A stretch of DNA of 64,000 nt from Wuchereria bancrofti. Its lineage: Eukaryota; Nematoda; Chromadorea; Rhabditida; Onchocercidae. The stretch's first letter is position 1; each line of letters begins with the position of its first letter. This document shows, one piece after another, positions 1 through 16,700 of this stretch. Location: positions 5,526,363 to 5,590,362 of the forward strand of contig SSBO01000009.1 of assembly GCA_005281725.1 (NCBI GenBank), given 5' to 3'. The notes below the pieces were generated by a model, which searched no databases, had not been told where the DNA came from, and saw only the letters and a program-made list of their open reading frames with translations. The position numbers were made by a program, and so were the translations under genes.

Positions 1-70
1 ACCATAACGACATCAGCCAAACCTCTCCTCAACCACTCGCACCACAACCACCGATAACGCTACTAGTGTC

Positions 71-362
71 CGAAGGTTCCCGTAGACCCTTTTATATCAT
101 TCGGTCCTAGGAATGTTCTAGAACCATCGGTGGGCGGCGCTTGCAGTAATGATAACCAATGAATGAACGGTGAAGTATTTGAATAGAATGTTCTGGAAGG
201 TTCTGCGAGGGTCTCCGAGGATATACACATTTGAGAAGAGTGGGACGTTCTGGAAGGTTCTTCGAGGGGTAGGTATTGTATAATGTTCTCGGAGAGGTAT
301 GTGTGTTTCGAGTGACTTTTTCTTGGGAGAGGTGCCATTCCCGAGATGTCCGAGAATATTCC
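71..362 (-). promoter_or_regulatory. Heat-shock promoter facing off the left edge
   Basis: Several arrays of alternating GAA and TTC pentamers, the binding pattern of heat-shock factor, crowd this stretch. There are three perfect units at 110-124, four at 185-204, three at 247-261, two at 71-80 and two at 353-362. On the minus strand a TATAAA-type box lies at 91-97, with the three strongest arrays upstream of it. This is the usual order of an inducible heat-shock promoter, so transcription should start near position 60 and run left out of the window. The target gene is not visible; a small heat-shock protein or an HSP70 would be typical. The short ORFs that cross this region look like by-products of the repeated elements. 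Confidence 0.7.
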
Positions 363-2232
363 GTTGCCGAAAAAACATTTTTGGCAGGAGCATAAAATAT
401 GGTTCATGCAATATCCGGCTGGACAATGCATGATCTTCCGAATCTAGTCCATTAAATCCCGAAGTCTCGATTTCTGAACTGTGTTCCAGTTTATACTAAC
501 ATTGAATATAAATGTTTTCCTGTAAAAGCTGGAAAAAAATAGTGCAGTAAGCAGGACTACAGGATGATCTTTGCTTTCGCACCACTAATGCTTCAATACG
601 GCCGATATCCACGTAGCGTTTAGTTGAAAGTTATGGTAAAACTGGGTTTCAAGCAGTTTTGTTGCCTCCCTCCCATGCAAATTAAACCCCACCTTTGAAC
701 TTTATACCGATATACAGATTACTGTCGGTTATTTCTTCAAATAAATTTCAAATTGAGACCTTTTCCCTCCGTATTGGTTAGTGTTAACAAGTTTCATTTG
801 TATTCCTTTTATATTTGTGCAACGAATTTTGTACTGGTGTGAGAAATTTGAGTATTACAAGGTAGCAATAAATTGGAAGAAGTGTTGCTGGCTAGTATCA
901 CAGGTTAATGTTCGTACAGTTTCTACGGTGACAGTGATGTGATTCCTCTTGAGCAACTTTATTCAAGTTACCAAAAAAATCATAAAAGAACTGATAAAAA
1001 TAGCTAAGTGAAGAACAGCTATTAAAATCACAATGTCTGCAGTTGAGAGAGATAAACCGATGGCTGCGTAAATGTTACCAACTTATTTCAGCATTATATT
1101 CGCACTTGTAGATATATTCATTCCAATGAGAGAAAAATACCGGCATCAGTAATATAAGAATAGTGTCGTAATATGGATGAAAACAAGAGAAAAAAATACG
1201 ATGAGATATACTGAGAAGTGAACAATGCGTTTAGGGTCATCCGGTCAGGTATGATCTGGTGTAGTCGCTGTAGTGATTCTACTCACAGCGGTGGGCTTAA
1301 GAAGACCAATAGCTGAAAAAGTACAGTTCTTGATTGCAAAACAAAGTTTGAAAATGTCGCATTCGGGAACCGTACAGGGCAGAACAGAACAGTTTCGCCA
1401 AATCGAGTAGCGCTACTACTTGATCAAAAATCGGGCATTTTTAACTTAAAAGCTTTTTGTCCCTCAAAAAGTTACGCTTCACATACGTTAAGATTAAAAA
1501 CAGGTAGATTAACAGGGAAGCACAAGAGAATTCCAAATGGAACTGGTCACGATAATTAGGACACTGACTACCAATTTAATCTGGTAAAAGTTTGGATAAG
1601 GCGCATATAAGGTAACAGTTGAATATGTGGAGTTAGTTTTCTCAGCAGCAAAGCCATCGTAACTTCCAATGAGTATGAATAAGTAGTCATTTAAAATGCG
1701 CATAAGATCTCTTTTTTGATATTATTCACATCAGTGATAACACTAAGTCAGAAAGTATTCAAATACAACAATACTGACCGAGATATCTGCTTGTCTGAAG
1801 CAAACATTACAACAGAGCACTAACAACATTCTGAGGGTTATGAGCAGTGTGCGTGCATCAGATAATCATAGAAGGAGTTAAAATTGTACAGCTATTGTCG
1901 GTTCAGCATTTTCGTCGGGGTCAGAGCGGATTTGCCTGAAAATAAAAAATACTTGTGGTAAAGTCAAATGGTCTTTTTAAAGTCAATGAGTTTGCACAAA
2001 AATATTTAAACTGCTGGAAATATGTGAAAAAAAAAAAGAAACCTTATTTTATTTCCCGACAGAGGGATAGTTGGTGTTTTCAAAACAGTAATTTTAGGCA
2101 GTTCCGTTAAAGGGATTTTTGGATTTGCTCCATCAACGAATGCTCTAAAACTTAGTTGTTATTAATTCAAATTACTTTCTTTATTCTGCAAAAGTTAGGT
2201 GAACAAAGTTTGCAGGAGATGTTGTAGAACTA
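363..2232. other. Intergenic, no gene recognised
   Basis: AT-rich sequence with only short ORFs that have no recognisable motif and no consistent splice-site pattern. I see no RNA gene. It separates the leftward heat-shock promoter from the 3' end of the orphan gene. Confidence 0.5.
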
Positions 2233-2990
2233 TTAATACTTGTCGAAAGCAGCACGGTCAATTTGAAGACTTGTTGCAAAAACGACATCATCATAATCAA
2301 CTACAAGTGGTCGTAGTTTGGATTCCATTTGTTCAAAGCTATCAGATCTCTTACGCAATTCTGACCGAAGCTTCGGTAATTTATCTGCAAATATAAAGAG
2401 GAAAGATGGAACCTAAAAACTAGCATTCGGGAATCAAGATTTGGTAGTTAGAAAAATGAAGTCCTGCTGTATCATTTAATCATTTTGTAGTTTGTAAACG
2501 GAACACAGCAAATAATGCAAAGATTTGGGGATAAAAAGCTATCCGAAGACTTACTTGCATATTTTATACCCGGCTTAGTCATTCTCGACGTGTACCTCCC
2601 GGCCATTTTTAATGATGGCATTAGAACTTCACGCACCGATTCCGATAAAGAGGCTATTTCCACGATCTAAGCAATGCACTGATTTGTAACTGAGCTCTAT
2701 CAGTTTTTCAGCATAAATCAATGAGTATATAAAAATATAGAACTGCCATCGACCGGGTTGATTTAATCTCCATTTCGCAAAATTAAAAACACGTCGAAAC
2801 ATTACCCGAGTAATACTCGTGACAAAAATTCAAAAATACTGCTGTAAAGTAGAAAACTAACATTTTCGCAATCCATAAGTTCCTTCTGCACCAGTTTAAC
2901 TGTTTCTTCAGCAAAAAGATCAGAAAATCTATCACCGTAAATATCTTCAAACAAACGCGCATCCCAGTTGATGGTATCATAATCTTCCAT
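2233..2990 (-). CDS. Orphan protein of 130 residues, downstream of ttll-5
   Basis: Three exons (2862-2990, 2555-2666, 2233-2384) join in phase with GT-AG introns to give 130 residues. I do not recognise the family. The first third is acidic and rich in Asp/Glu with aromatic residues (starts MEDYDTINWD). The last third is basic and then acidic, probably helical, with a possible short coiled coil around KLPKLRSELRKR. There is no signal peptide or membrane segment, so it is probably intracellular. The start at 2990 is supported by an acceptor-like TTTAG seven bases upstream, as expected for a trans-spliced message. It lies only 292 bases after the ttll-5 stop on the same strand, so the two may be co-transcribed. 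Gene structure is fairly sure; function is unknown. Confidence 0.65.
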
Positions 2991-2997
2991 TAAATAA

Positions 2998-3005
2998 CTA
3001 AATGC
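2998..3005 (-). promoter_or_regulatory. Probable trans-splice acceptor of the orphan gene
   Basis: The minus strand reads GCATTTAG immediately before a seven-base leader and the ATG at 2990. No upstream exon is needed for this message, so the acceptor probably receives a spliced leader. An ATTAAA-type polyadenylation signal for the upstream gene is possible at 3182-3187. Confidence 0.4.
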
Positions 3006-3282
3006 GTAAGACGTTGATAACTTATTCGTCTTTCTATATGAAATCCATTTTTGATTAATTCCTTAAAAAAACCACAAAAAAATCGATCAGCGGATTGGCC
3101 GTGTTTACTGAAATTTTTTCATATTCCCACTTTTATACAGCACAACAAAAAGAGGGGGAAAAGGAAAATTGGTTCCTTTTGTTTAATGTATCCTTCAATC
3201 AACAGAAAACTTTGGAAATAGATTTCCCCCATATCTGGAACCAGGATGTTAGAGATTAGAAGGACCACAATGATAATAAGGA

Positions 3283-8211
<4,929 letters not shown>

Positions 8212-8293
8212 ATTAACAAAATCTGAAACAAGATTTTATCTCTTATTAAATCGGACCTCCTTCTCCAAACCATAATATAAGTTAAAAATTCTA

Positions 8294-8487
8294 AATATAA
8301 TGGTGGACGATAAACGAAATAGGTGCAGCCAGCACTAAACGGCCCGCGTCCAAAGAAGTGTGACGGGATGGGAAAGAGTGGATTGGACCCATTCGCATTC
8401 CTAGGCTTCCAACTTGTCCCAGTTTTTACCTTTACAATACTCAATATAATGGTGGACGATAAACGAAATAGGTGCAGCCAGCACTAA
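8294..8487. repeat. Pair of 45-bp direct repeats
   Basis: A 45-base sequence beginning AATATAATGGTGGACGATAA occurs twice without mismatch by eye, at 8294-8338 and 8443-8487. The copies are separated by about 104 bases and lie just upstream of ttll-5. The spacer is unrelated in sequence. It could be a small tandem duplication remnant or part of a dispersed repeat family. Confidence 0.8.
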
Positions 8488-9145
8488 CTAGGGGATATTT
8501 GGAAATTTTTCAGATTACTACGGTGGATTGATTTCAGTATTGATATATTATTGTTCGTCGTCCGCTACAAATTACTTCTTTTACTTCTGACTTCACATTA
8601 TGAATTAGATCGGATGAAACATTTTTGATTTCTGCCCAAGATTTGGACATGAGATGTCGAACAAAGAAAGGCAAATTTGACTTGTACAGTAGTTTCTCAT
8701 AACGATTAAAAAGTACGAAAAATACGGTGTAATGAGAAGCTGCTCATTAATTTGTCGTTTCTAGGCTTTTCTTTCATTTCGCCTAGTTCGTCATTTCAAG
8801 TTACATAAATTAATTATTTTAGCTCGGACGCTGTTTATTTTGTAAATTTCGAATGAAAATCTTTTTTTAAAGCTTTTTTTATAGTGAGAAAATAAGACGG
8901 CAGTAAGCAATGAGATAAACAGAATAATGCATGACTATCATGGGTTGAAGTCATGAACTTGGACAGTGGCATATAATGTATACTGGTTACATTATCTAAT
9001 GGCCGCGGCTTTTACACTTGCACAAATCATGATACTGTTAATATTACTGTCAATAAAATATTAACATTTTTATGATGTCATGTAGTTTCATAAACATTTT
9101 TATGAACATTAGTTGAATGTATTCTGCTTGGAATGCGTCTCTATC

Positions 9146-9151
9146 TTTATT
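9146..9151 (-). terminator. Polyadenylation signal of the collagen gene
   Basis: AATAAA on the minus strand about 100 bases after the collagen stop codon at 9248. Confidence 0.5.
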
Positions 9152-9247
9152 TAGAAAACTTTCAATTGACAGCAGAAAATTATGCTTAGTATTATGATTG
9201 CAGAATTGGTATATTCACTGTCGGCAAAATTTTCTTCACGTAAGCGC

Positions 9248-10636
9248 TTAAACTTTGGTTTTAGCTGATTTAACAAGCACAGACATTGCTCTTTTTGGGC
9301 ACGGGCAGTATGCTGCATCTTTTCCTGGAATCCCTGGTGGTCCTGGAGTTCCTGGTGGTCCACGCGAACCTGGTGCACCGTTACTTCCAGCCTGCAATTT
9401 TTAATGTGTTAACAGTCAAGAAATCCGAGAAATTCAGATGAAGGAAGGTATTAATACCAGTAGTTACGTTCATTCGTTTTGATGTTTCAAATTAGCTTAC
9501 TTCTCCCTGATGTCCTTGATAACCAGGTTGTCCTGGCTGTCCTGAATTACCGGAAGGTCCGGGTTGGCCTTTCGCTCCGATTTGTCCAGCTGGACCTGGT
9601 GGTCCGCGAGGTCCTTTCCGTCCAACGACTCCTTCATTTCCTGGTGGACCTGGTTGACCTGGCTTGCCATCCTGTCCTGGTTGGCCTGAAATAGTAGTGT
9701 AGACATTTGTGCTATAGTATAATTTCCAAAGATATTGTAATTTCAAAAAAAAGTTGGCAACAATGTTGCGGAAGATAATTTATTATATTTACCTGCAAGT
9801 CCAGGGGGTCCTGGTGGTCCACTGTTGCCTGGGCGGGCATCTTGTCCTTGATTGCCTGTTGGTCCTTTCTCACCCGGTGGTCCCATTGGTCCTCTTGGAC
9901 CTGGTTGTCCAATTGGTCCTGGTGGGCACTGTTTGCAACCGATCGCGGGTTGAAAAGTCATTGGTGGTACAATTCCAGGTAAACCTGGTCCTCCTGGACA
10001 ACAGCGTCATAATACGTAAATCATATCGATGATTTCTTAACTGCTTCCTTCGATAGAAGAAATATACTAATTTCTCTTTTTCTGGGATCCAAATTCAAAA
10101 CATTTGATATTTAACAAAATTCGACTGTAAAAATAGCAATCTATTAAGTAATTTATAACATACCTCGTTGACCAGGAGGTCCTGGAGTACCGGGTACTCC
10201 TGGGGAACCGGGTTTTCCAGGAGGTCCTGGCGGACATCGGTCACCAGTGTCACAGTTGCAGACTGGCTCCACTTGACGTTCTTTTCGACTACGTGGCACT
10301 CTGTCACGAGTAATCATCATTTCAGCCCATACTTCCTGCTCTAATATCTGCAATTAGATTATACGCTAATCTCAGTGAATATTTCAAACGCAGATTGGAA
10401 GAAAATGACAACAGAAAATTAGGTTTCTTGTGATTCAAAAATTTGATTCTCTAGATTTTAAGTTTCTTGAAAATAACTAGATTTCAATGATAACATACGC
10501 GAAAGAGATCCATTTTGACAGCCAGAGTACCACGGATGTCTTCCGTACGTTCCATCAGATATGGAATATAAAAGAAACATGTTGCAATTCCGATCACTGA
10601 TATACCGCTCGACAAACGTCCTACTGCCTTCGACAT
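9248..10636 (-). CDS. Cuticle collagen
   Basis: A secreted structural protein of the nematode cuticle. Five exons (10499-10636, 10164-10347, 9793-9993, 9501-9685, 9248-9391) join in phase to 283 residues. Residues about 9-28 form the N-terminal hydrophobic signal/anchor segment ([15 protein letters not shown]). RVPRSRKER at 62-70 is a basic site of the kind cut by subtilisin-like proteases (homology box A). Gly-X-Y stretches are interrupted by cysteine clusters: CNC...RCPPGPPG at 76-87, GCKQCPPG in the middle, and YCPCPKR near the C terminus. This is the standard nematode collagen plan. A TATA-like element and a GATA site lie just upstream. The exact subfamily cannot be settled by eye. Plus-strand ORFs across the gene are shadows of the Gly-Pro repeats. 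Confidence 0.93.
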
Positions 10637-10658
10637 TTCATAAGAAGTACAACCTTTA

Positions 10659-10684
10659 CTTATCGAATGGTACTTTCTTAAATA
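10659..10684 (-). promoter_or_regulatory. Possible core promoter of the collagen gene
   Basis: On the minus strand TATTTAAG at 10677-10684 is a TATA-like box about 45 bases before the ATG. GATAAG at 10659-10664 is the consensus for GATA factors, which drive many hypodermal collagen genes in C. elegans. That the GATA factor acts here is inference. Confidence 0.35.
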
Positions 10685-10699
10685 CTATAGCATGCCCAT

Positions 10700-13064
10700 G
10701 TGTAATAGCAGTAAAACGAAATGATTTTTTAAGTATGTAATGTTTGTTCTTGCTATAAACCGGTCGATCACAGGAGTGGAACGTACAATATGCTATCTGA
10801 GATACATGTTAACCAGAAAAGTATAACGAAGTTCTCCCCTTATGATTTCATGTCTCAAAAAGACTGAAAATAAAATTGATCGATTTATTATGACCGTTTC
10901 ACTTATAAGTAGTGAATTTATCACCTTACAAAGCAGAGAAAACGAAAACAATAATTGCTGAGTTATTCTCAGTGCAATGCAATTATCTTCCAGAAATGTT
11001 TAGTCAAAACTTCATTCAAAAAAAAAAGAATTGTTTTGTGTACACAGCCTTTTCAATTTCTTTACTTTTTCTTCCCACCGATTTCTCCACCTTGTTTTGT
11101 TTGAACTGTTTGCTAACACCCTCAAACGTTATTAGCACAGAAAACTTGTTTTTTCAATACATGAAATGAAGCACGTTTGCAAACGGCTCGTAATTGGTTT
11201 GCACGTGGTTTGTAATTGATTTATATTTTGCAATAAATGGCCTATAATTGGGATTTCTTTTGATCCTGTTACTATTTCGTAATTAAAAGGAATTTAAATT
11301 TAGCGAGGAATGTTCATGTACATGTGATTTTAATGCCACACAAAAGCAACACACACGAAGCATTTTCAAATTAAACCAAGAAGAACTCATTTCACCTTTA
11401 AAAACATGTTGAAAATGCATAAATCATGTCATTTCTTTAACATTTTATAGCTTTTATCTGCATCTTTTGGTTGTCAAAACAGAACTATGGTCATATTCAA
11501 TGAAAAACAATGAGGTAAAATATTAAATTTTTTTAACTTTATTACTATAAAAAAACTAATTTTTTAGCTTTATAAATATTGTAAAATAAATGCATATAAA
11601 GTAAATGTACCCAAGCCTTGTACTTTGAAGAGAATAGCAACAACCATTCTCTTTTTCTCTATTCTCATTATAACAGACCCGTCTTCATTCAACATTTTAT
11701 AATTATTAAGCACCATACACTATACACTGCAACAATTCTGTTGTTACAATTTTAATTCTTATCTGTTTGATACATCCCTTGATCACCGTGACTTATCCGG
11801 TTTAAGTGTTTGGATCCTACTTATTTCTGGATGCAAAGACTCCAGTGCCTTGAGACATTCATATATATATACTCCTTAAATATGTGAGCATGACTATTGA
11901 TATCTAAAATTTGAAAGACTCACTCTACCAACTAATGGTCACAGCAGGTTGCATAGCAGCTTCCTGGAAAACAAAGTCCTGAAGATATTCCTTAGTCAAC
12001 AACCCGATAACTGATATTGCTAATGAAAGAGATGGGTCGGAAAGCTAACAAATTACTCGGCATATTTTCGCAATACTCAGGGAATTCAAAAGTAACAGAG
12101 TCCAACAAGGCAGAACTCTTCATTTTTCGCTGAACTGGAGAATGCCGAATCCTGAAACCAGGCTTCTTCCACTTCTGTCCAATCTTACTTCTTCACTATA
12201 TATGAAAATAGCTGAGATCCACTTGAAAACAAAAAAAAAAAAAAACATATAAAGCACCTTCATTGCCGTTCATGTGCAATTTGTGATAGCTGACGAAAAT
12301 GAAATGGCTCTCAAGCCTTCGATACACGTTAATTAGATGATAAGATCAAAATGGAAGAATATTTACAAAATCCATTTATAAAAATTTAAGCATTTCGTGA
12401 CCTGAAAATCACTTAACTCAAATTCAGTTGATTAGAACAATCATACAGATTATTTGGTCATAAAATATATAAAAATATTAAAGTTTTTTAGCTATCAATT
12501 ACGGGCATCTATCATTCTATTCGGCATAAACAGATTAGTATTATATTGTTTATAGTGGTCTTGTTCAAGATGAGAAAGCACTGGATATTTATTGATATGT
12601 GACATATTTTACATAGTTTATGATTAACCGTTTCCGAAACTCTAAGTTTAAATCAGCAAAAAATCGCTAAAATTTTACTTGAACAATAAACAAATGGATG
12701 GATAACAATGATAAACTCGCATAAAACGACATGAAATAAGGAAAAAAAAATAGCCGGAGACCATCAGAATCAAACTGGAAAGCCATTACGCCTCATCTCG
12801 TTTTGCCGCACATTGGCTTTCAAAACTGCCTGAAATGATTTTCTGAAATAATTTTTCTTTTTGTTTTCCACTTTTTACTACAGTAGCAAAAAACTTTGCT
12901 ATTGTAGTAAGCTAACAATAGCGCAACTTATTATTAAATGATTAATTTAATTTGTGGTAAATCGAATATTTGCATTTCACATATTATAAAAATGCAACTG
13001 AAAGGAAACTAAAGGTAAGTAGCTCGAAAATATACAGATTTACCTACATATATAGAAAAAATCT
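10700..13064. other. Intergenic, no gene recognised
   Basis: AT-rich spacer between the collagen gene and the 3' end of the GAB-type adaptor. Only short ORFs without motifs are seen. It presumably includes upstream control sequence of the collagen and the 3' flank of the adaptor gene. Confidence 0.5.
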
Positions 13065-16000
13065 CTAAATAGATTTTTCGGAAAAAAAAACTGAGACCTT
13101 TGTGCTTTCTTCATCAATCTGTGTATACTCAGTGGCACAGCGAATTTTCGGTCGCTGCGAAGATTTGATAAATGACTGTGATTGTACCAGTGGTTCCTTC
13201 ACAGGATCAAGATAATCCAACGTGCCACTCTTCGTTCTCATTGATTCATTATCGTACAAAGCCTCCTGACCAACTGAAATCTTAAAAAAAAACTATTTAC
13301 CTACTGCTTTTTCAATAACCAACCAAAAATATTGATTTGGCTTCTAATACTGATAATACTGGACGATAATACTGAATACTGAACGGATGTGATTAGGAGA
13401 AGGCTGTCAAGATTTCCACTTACTTGTTTATTTCGCGTTACTACAGCATGCAAAGACTGTTGGTGTGAAAGATTACTTCGTAAAAATCGTGATGATGCCG
13501 CAAATACTTCTGTTTTCCTAAATTGACAAATAAATTTCTTTTCATAGAAACAAATATTCCATTACATAAAATTAGAGTCTTTATATCAAAATTTCGATAC
13601 TAAGCAAGAATTAATAAATTTCAATTTTCTACTCCTCGCAAATAACTCATTGTCTGCCTTACTTTTTAAAGTGATTTTAAGACGTTACTCGAAATTACAA
13701 AAACAGTACTTTCACTCACAAACAACTACATGTATCGTTAGACCATCTAAAACACTTACAGTTGAAACAATCTTACGATACTAAAATTCCCAGAATAGAA
13801 ACGAAAGACTTATTTTACCAATCATCAGTATTGCATGTTTTCTGACCATTACTTACAGCGACATATCCAATTCCATTTGGCTTACAAGACCGGTCTACCT
13901 AGAATTATTTAAATTCTTTTATAAATAAAAATGTATAAAATTCCATAAAACGTAAGTTGGTATAATGTTTAAAAGCTTCACGTAAATAATTCAAAGATCA
14001 GAACAAAAAGTTATTTATAAATGCCCTGAACATCAGATGAACAAATTTACCTCAGGAGGAATGTTACGTAAGTTAAGGCGACGTGGAAGTGGCTTGGGAA
14101 CACTCGAATCAAAAACAGTAGGTGTTGAGGAATGAAATGATAAAAAAGTCCTATCTGAATTAATCGAGCCAACTGTATCTCTAAAAAAGGGAGTGAGAAA
14201 TAATAAGTTGAAGGCCTTGATCACATGACACAAAGTTTCAAAGTAACAGGAAACCCTGAATCTAATAGAAAAATAACATACGGACGAACTGTTTCGTTGC
14301 TCCACTCTTCCTCTTTTACACTGAGAGTCCCATTAACATCTGGGAAAGTGGCTGGCTGCTCCAAAATATGTTTATCTAGAACCATAACCATAACTCATTA
14401 AAAAGTCCATTAAACAGCCTTGTGCCAAGCACTTTAGCTTTAAGCTCTCTATCGAGTTTTCGAATTTGTACATGTTTTTGAAATCACCTTGCTTCATTTT
14501 TGTTTAGATCGAATAATTATGCATAGTATGGATATCTTAACGTGATAGTATTCAAGAAAAGACAGAACATGTGCGTGAATAAAACAACATATTTAAGTAA
14601 TATCTGATAACAAAACAATTTATGTAATACCTGATTTGAAAACCTGTTTTCCGCTTTTCTGTATGCGTGAACCACGATTTGGTTTGGGTGGTCTGAAGTT
14701 ATCACTTTAATATAACCACGTTTTTTAACAATGACATGACCAAATTATAGAATATTTCATGACTAAGTCAAAATTAGGTGATTTTCACTTGGTTATGAAA
14801 TTAAACTCACATGGGAGGAGGAATCAGGAACGACTTTTTGAATGAAAGATTTTCAGATAAAGTAGATGAACTTGCGATGCTTGAGCTTAAAGATGCTGAG
14901 CTGCTTCCTGCAAATAAAATCACCTCAACATTTGTGGACAAACTATTCTTCTGAATAGCCAAGGATGATTCTTAACTTTTCAATAGCAACAACCAAAAAG
15001 AAAAGTTGAAATAGCAGGATGATTACCCAATGAATGTTTTGAGGAGCAATCCTTTAAACGTATATAAGCATGAGCGGTCATGGCTTCTATATAATTGGAA
15101 CTATTAGTAATAATATTTGACAATATCGGCGACTCTACCTGGTAAATTTGCACAGATATAAGACTATTACGTTAAAAATGCGAACCCAACATAGGAATTG
15201 AATTTACAGAGAAAATGAGATCTAAAAAAGAAAAGTAAGTGGAAGTAAAATATAACATGAAGAGCACTAATGTTTTCTATAATGCAATATGTTTGACGAC
15301 CTTAATAATAAGACCACTTATTTTATAATTGTTCAAATCCTCAAGAATTATTCCGAATACAAATGATTAAGACATGAAAACATACCACAGAACTATCAGT
15401 GAAGTAACATTTATTCATATTACCTTCCAGCAAGAATTTATTTGCACTTTCATTAACATTTCCTCTAGGCACTGAAAACTGCATAGATAGAAATTACAAT
15501 TTCAATTCTTACATCCAAACTACATTTACCTTATTCTTATGTTTGCAACCTCTCATCTCATGGTTTGGAATTTCCTAACAAAAATTAGGTTCTTATTCAA
15601 AATTAAGTATGGACCTCTTCACAAGAGTGATTGAATTATAGTAAATCCCCAATTTGAAAAATTATGGAAGATGAAATTTTGCAAAAACACAGCAATACCT
15701 GGGATTATCTGACAGTTCTCATATTGTTTTTTTTTACAAGCATAGCTTAATTTCATGATCCACATATTCATCTCCTAAATTATGCTGAAGATGAACAACA
15801 AAAGCAAGAGAACCATATCTGTTCAGCAAAAATTGAAGGAGTACCAACTCACTGTTTCGCTGTGGGCAGCTAAGTACAGAACCTTCAATTTTTCACCATG
15901 TTTTGCTTTGTAATGAACTGCAAGAATCCAGTTTTGGTTGCCAACTCTCAAAGAAATATTCGTGTCAACCTGGAAACTATCCACAGATAGCAAAAACACC

Positions 16001-16700
16001 ACATACAAACACTTAATGCATTGAATTCTTTTAAAGTAATACGACTATTTCAAATACTTTAAACAGAAGTTTGTTTCTTCAAAACAGACAAATGAAAAAA
16101 GTTATTGTCGAAATTTTAAAGCAATTAATAAAATACGCAACCAAAAATTAAAAAAAAGAGGAAACCTGCAGAACACGTTGTAAATCCAAAGTTTTACGAA
16201 CTTTTGAGAAAGGCATACTATCTTCATGCTGATCCAATAGAAATGATTCTTGACCAGGAATGTCCGCATTTCGGAGTACATAGTAGCGAAGCACCCATGC
16301 TGTCTGGAGAAAAACATATTTACACAATAATGGTTAGATCTTTTAATTATCACAACGGTTGAAATATCCTCAACATATATTCTATGCAGGAAACCAAAGA
16401 ATAAAGTCGAATTTTTATTTACAGAAAATAAACTTTTGAATGCATAGAATTGTAAAAGTATGGAACAGCTCATTAACGAAATGTCGCCTTATCAGAAGAT
16501 AACAAATGATTCCTATAGAACGAGTGCTTTTAAAGTGGAAACACTGCAGAGTTCTAACTAATCATAAATTCAAAGCATGAAAATAAATTAGTTTAACTTA
16601 CAGAAAATTTTTTGCCAGAAAAAATCCACGGAAATTCTCGTTCTTTTAATTTTTCAAGTGTTCCCTCCATCAGGATGAGTGGTGATGAGTTTTTCCCCAT
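13065..16700 (-). CDS. soc-1: GAB/DOS/SOC-1-type docking adaptor with PH domain
   Basis: A scaffold that links receptor tyrosine kinases to GRB2 and the SHP2 phosphatase. Exons read are 16602-16700, 16166-16303, 15853-15969, 15699-15774, 15530-15574, 15424-15478, 14811-14907, 14631-14692, 14282-14375, 14051-14180, 13857-13898, 13424-13517 and 13065-13280, giving about 420 residues. The N-terminal PH domain covers about residues 10-135 (MEGTLEKLKE, AWVLRYYVLR, LYLAAHSE, then the terminal-helix Trp). After it come family landmarks in GAB order: proline motif LIPPPIPPKP, PPEVDRSCKP (matching the PPPVDRNLKP box of GAB1), LDYLDP, and EYTQIDEESTKV at the C terminus. The last two fit paired SHP2-SH2 binding tyrosines. 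Most junctions agree in phase, but those at 15699/15574 and 13857/13517 do not join cleanly, so a microexon or alternative site may be missing there. Confidence 0.78.

Noticed and set aside
63..431. Overlapping minus-strand ORFs of 122 and 102 codons at the left edge
   Set aside because: Their repeated peptide words come from translating the heat-shock-element arrays. There is no known domain, and the promoter reading explains the sequence better.
9479..10032. Plus-strand ORFs rich in Leu and Val
   Set aside because: They are reverse-strand shadows of the collagen Gly-Pro repeats.
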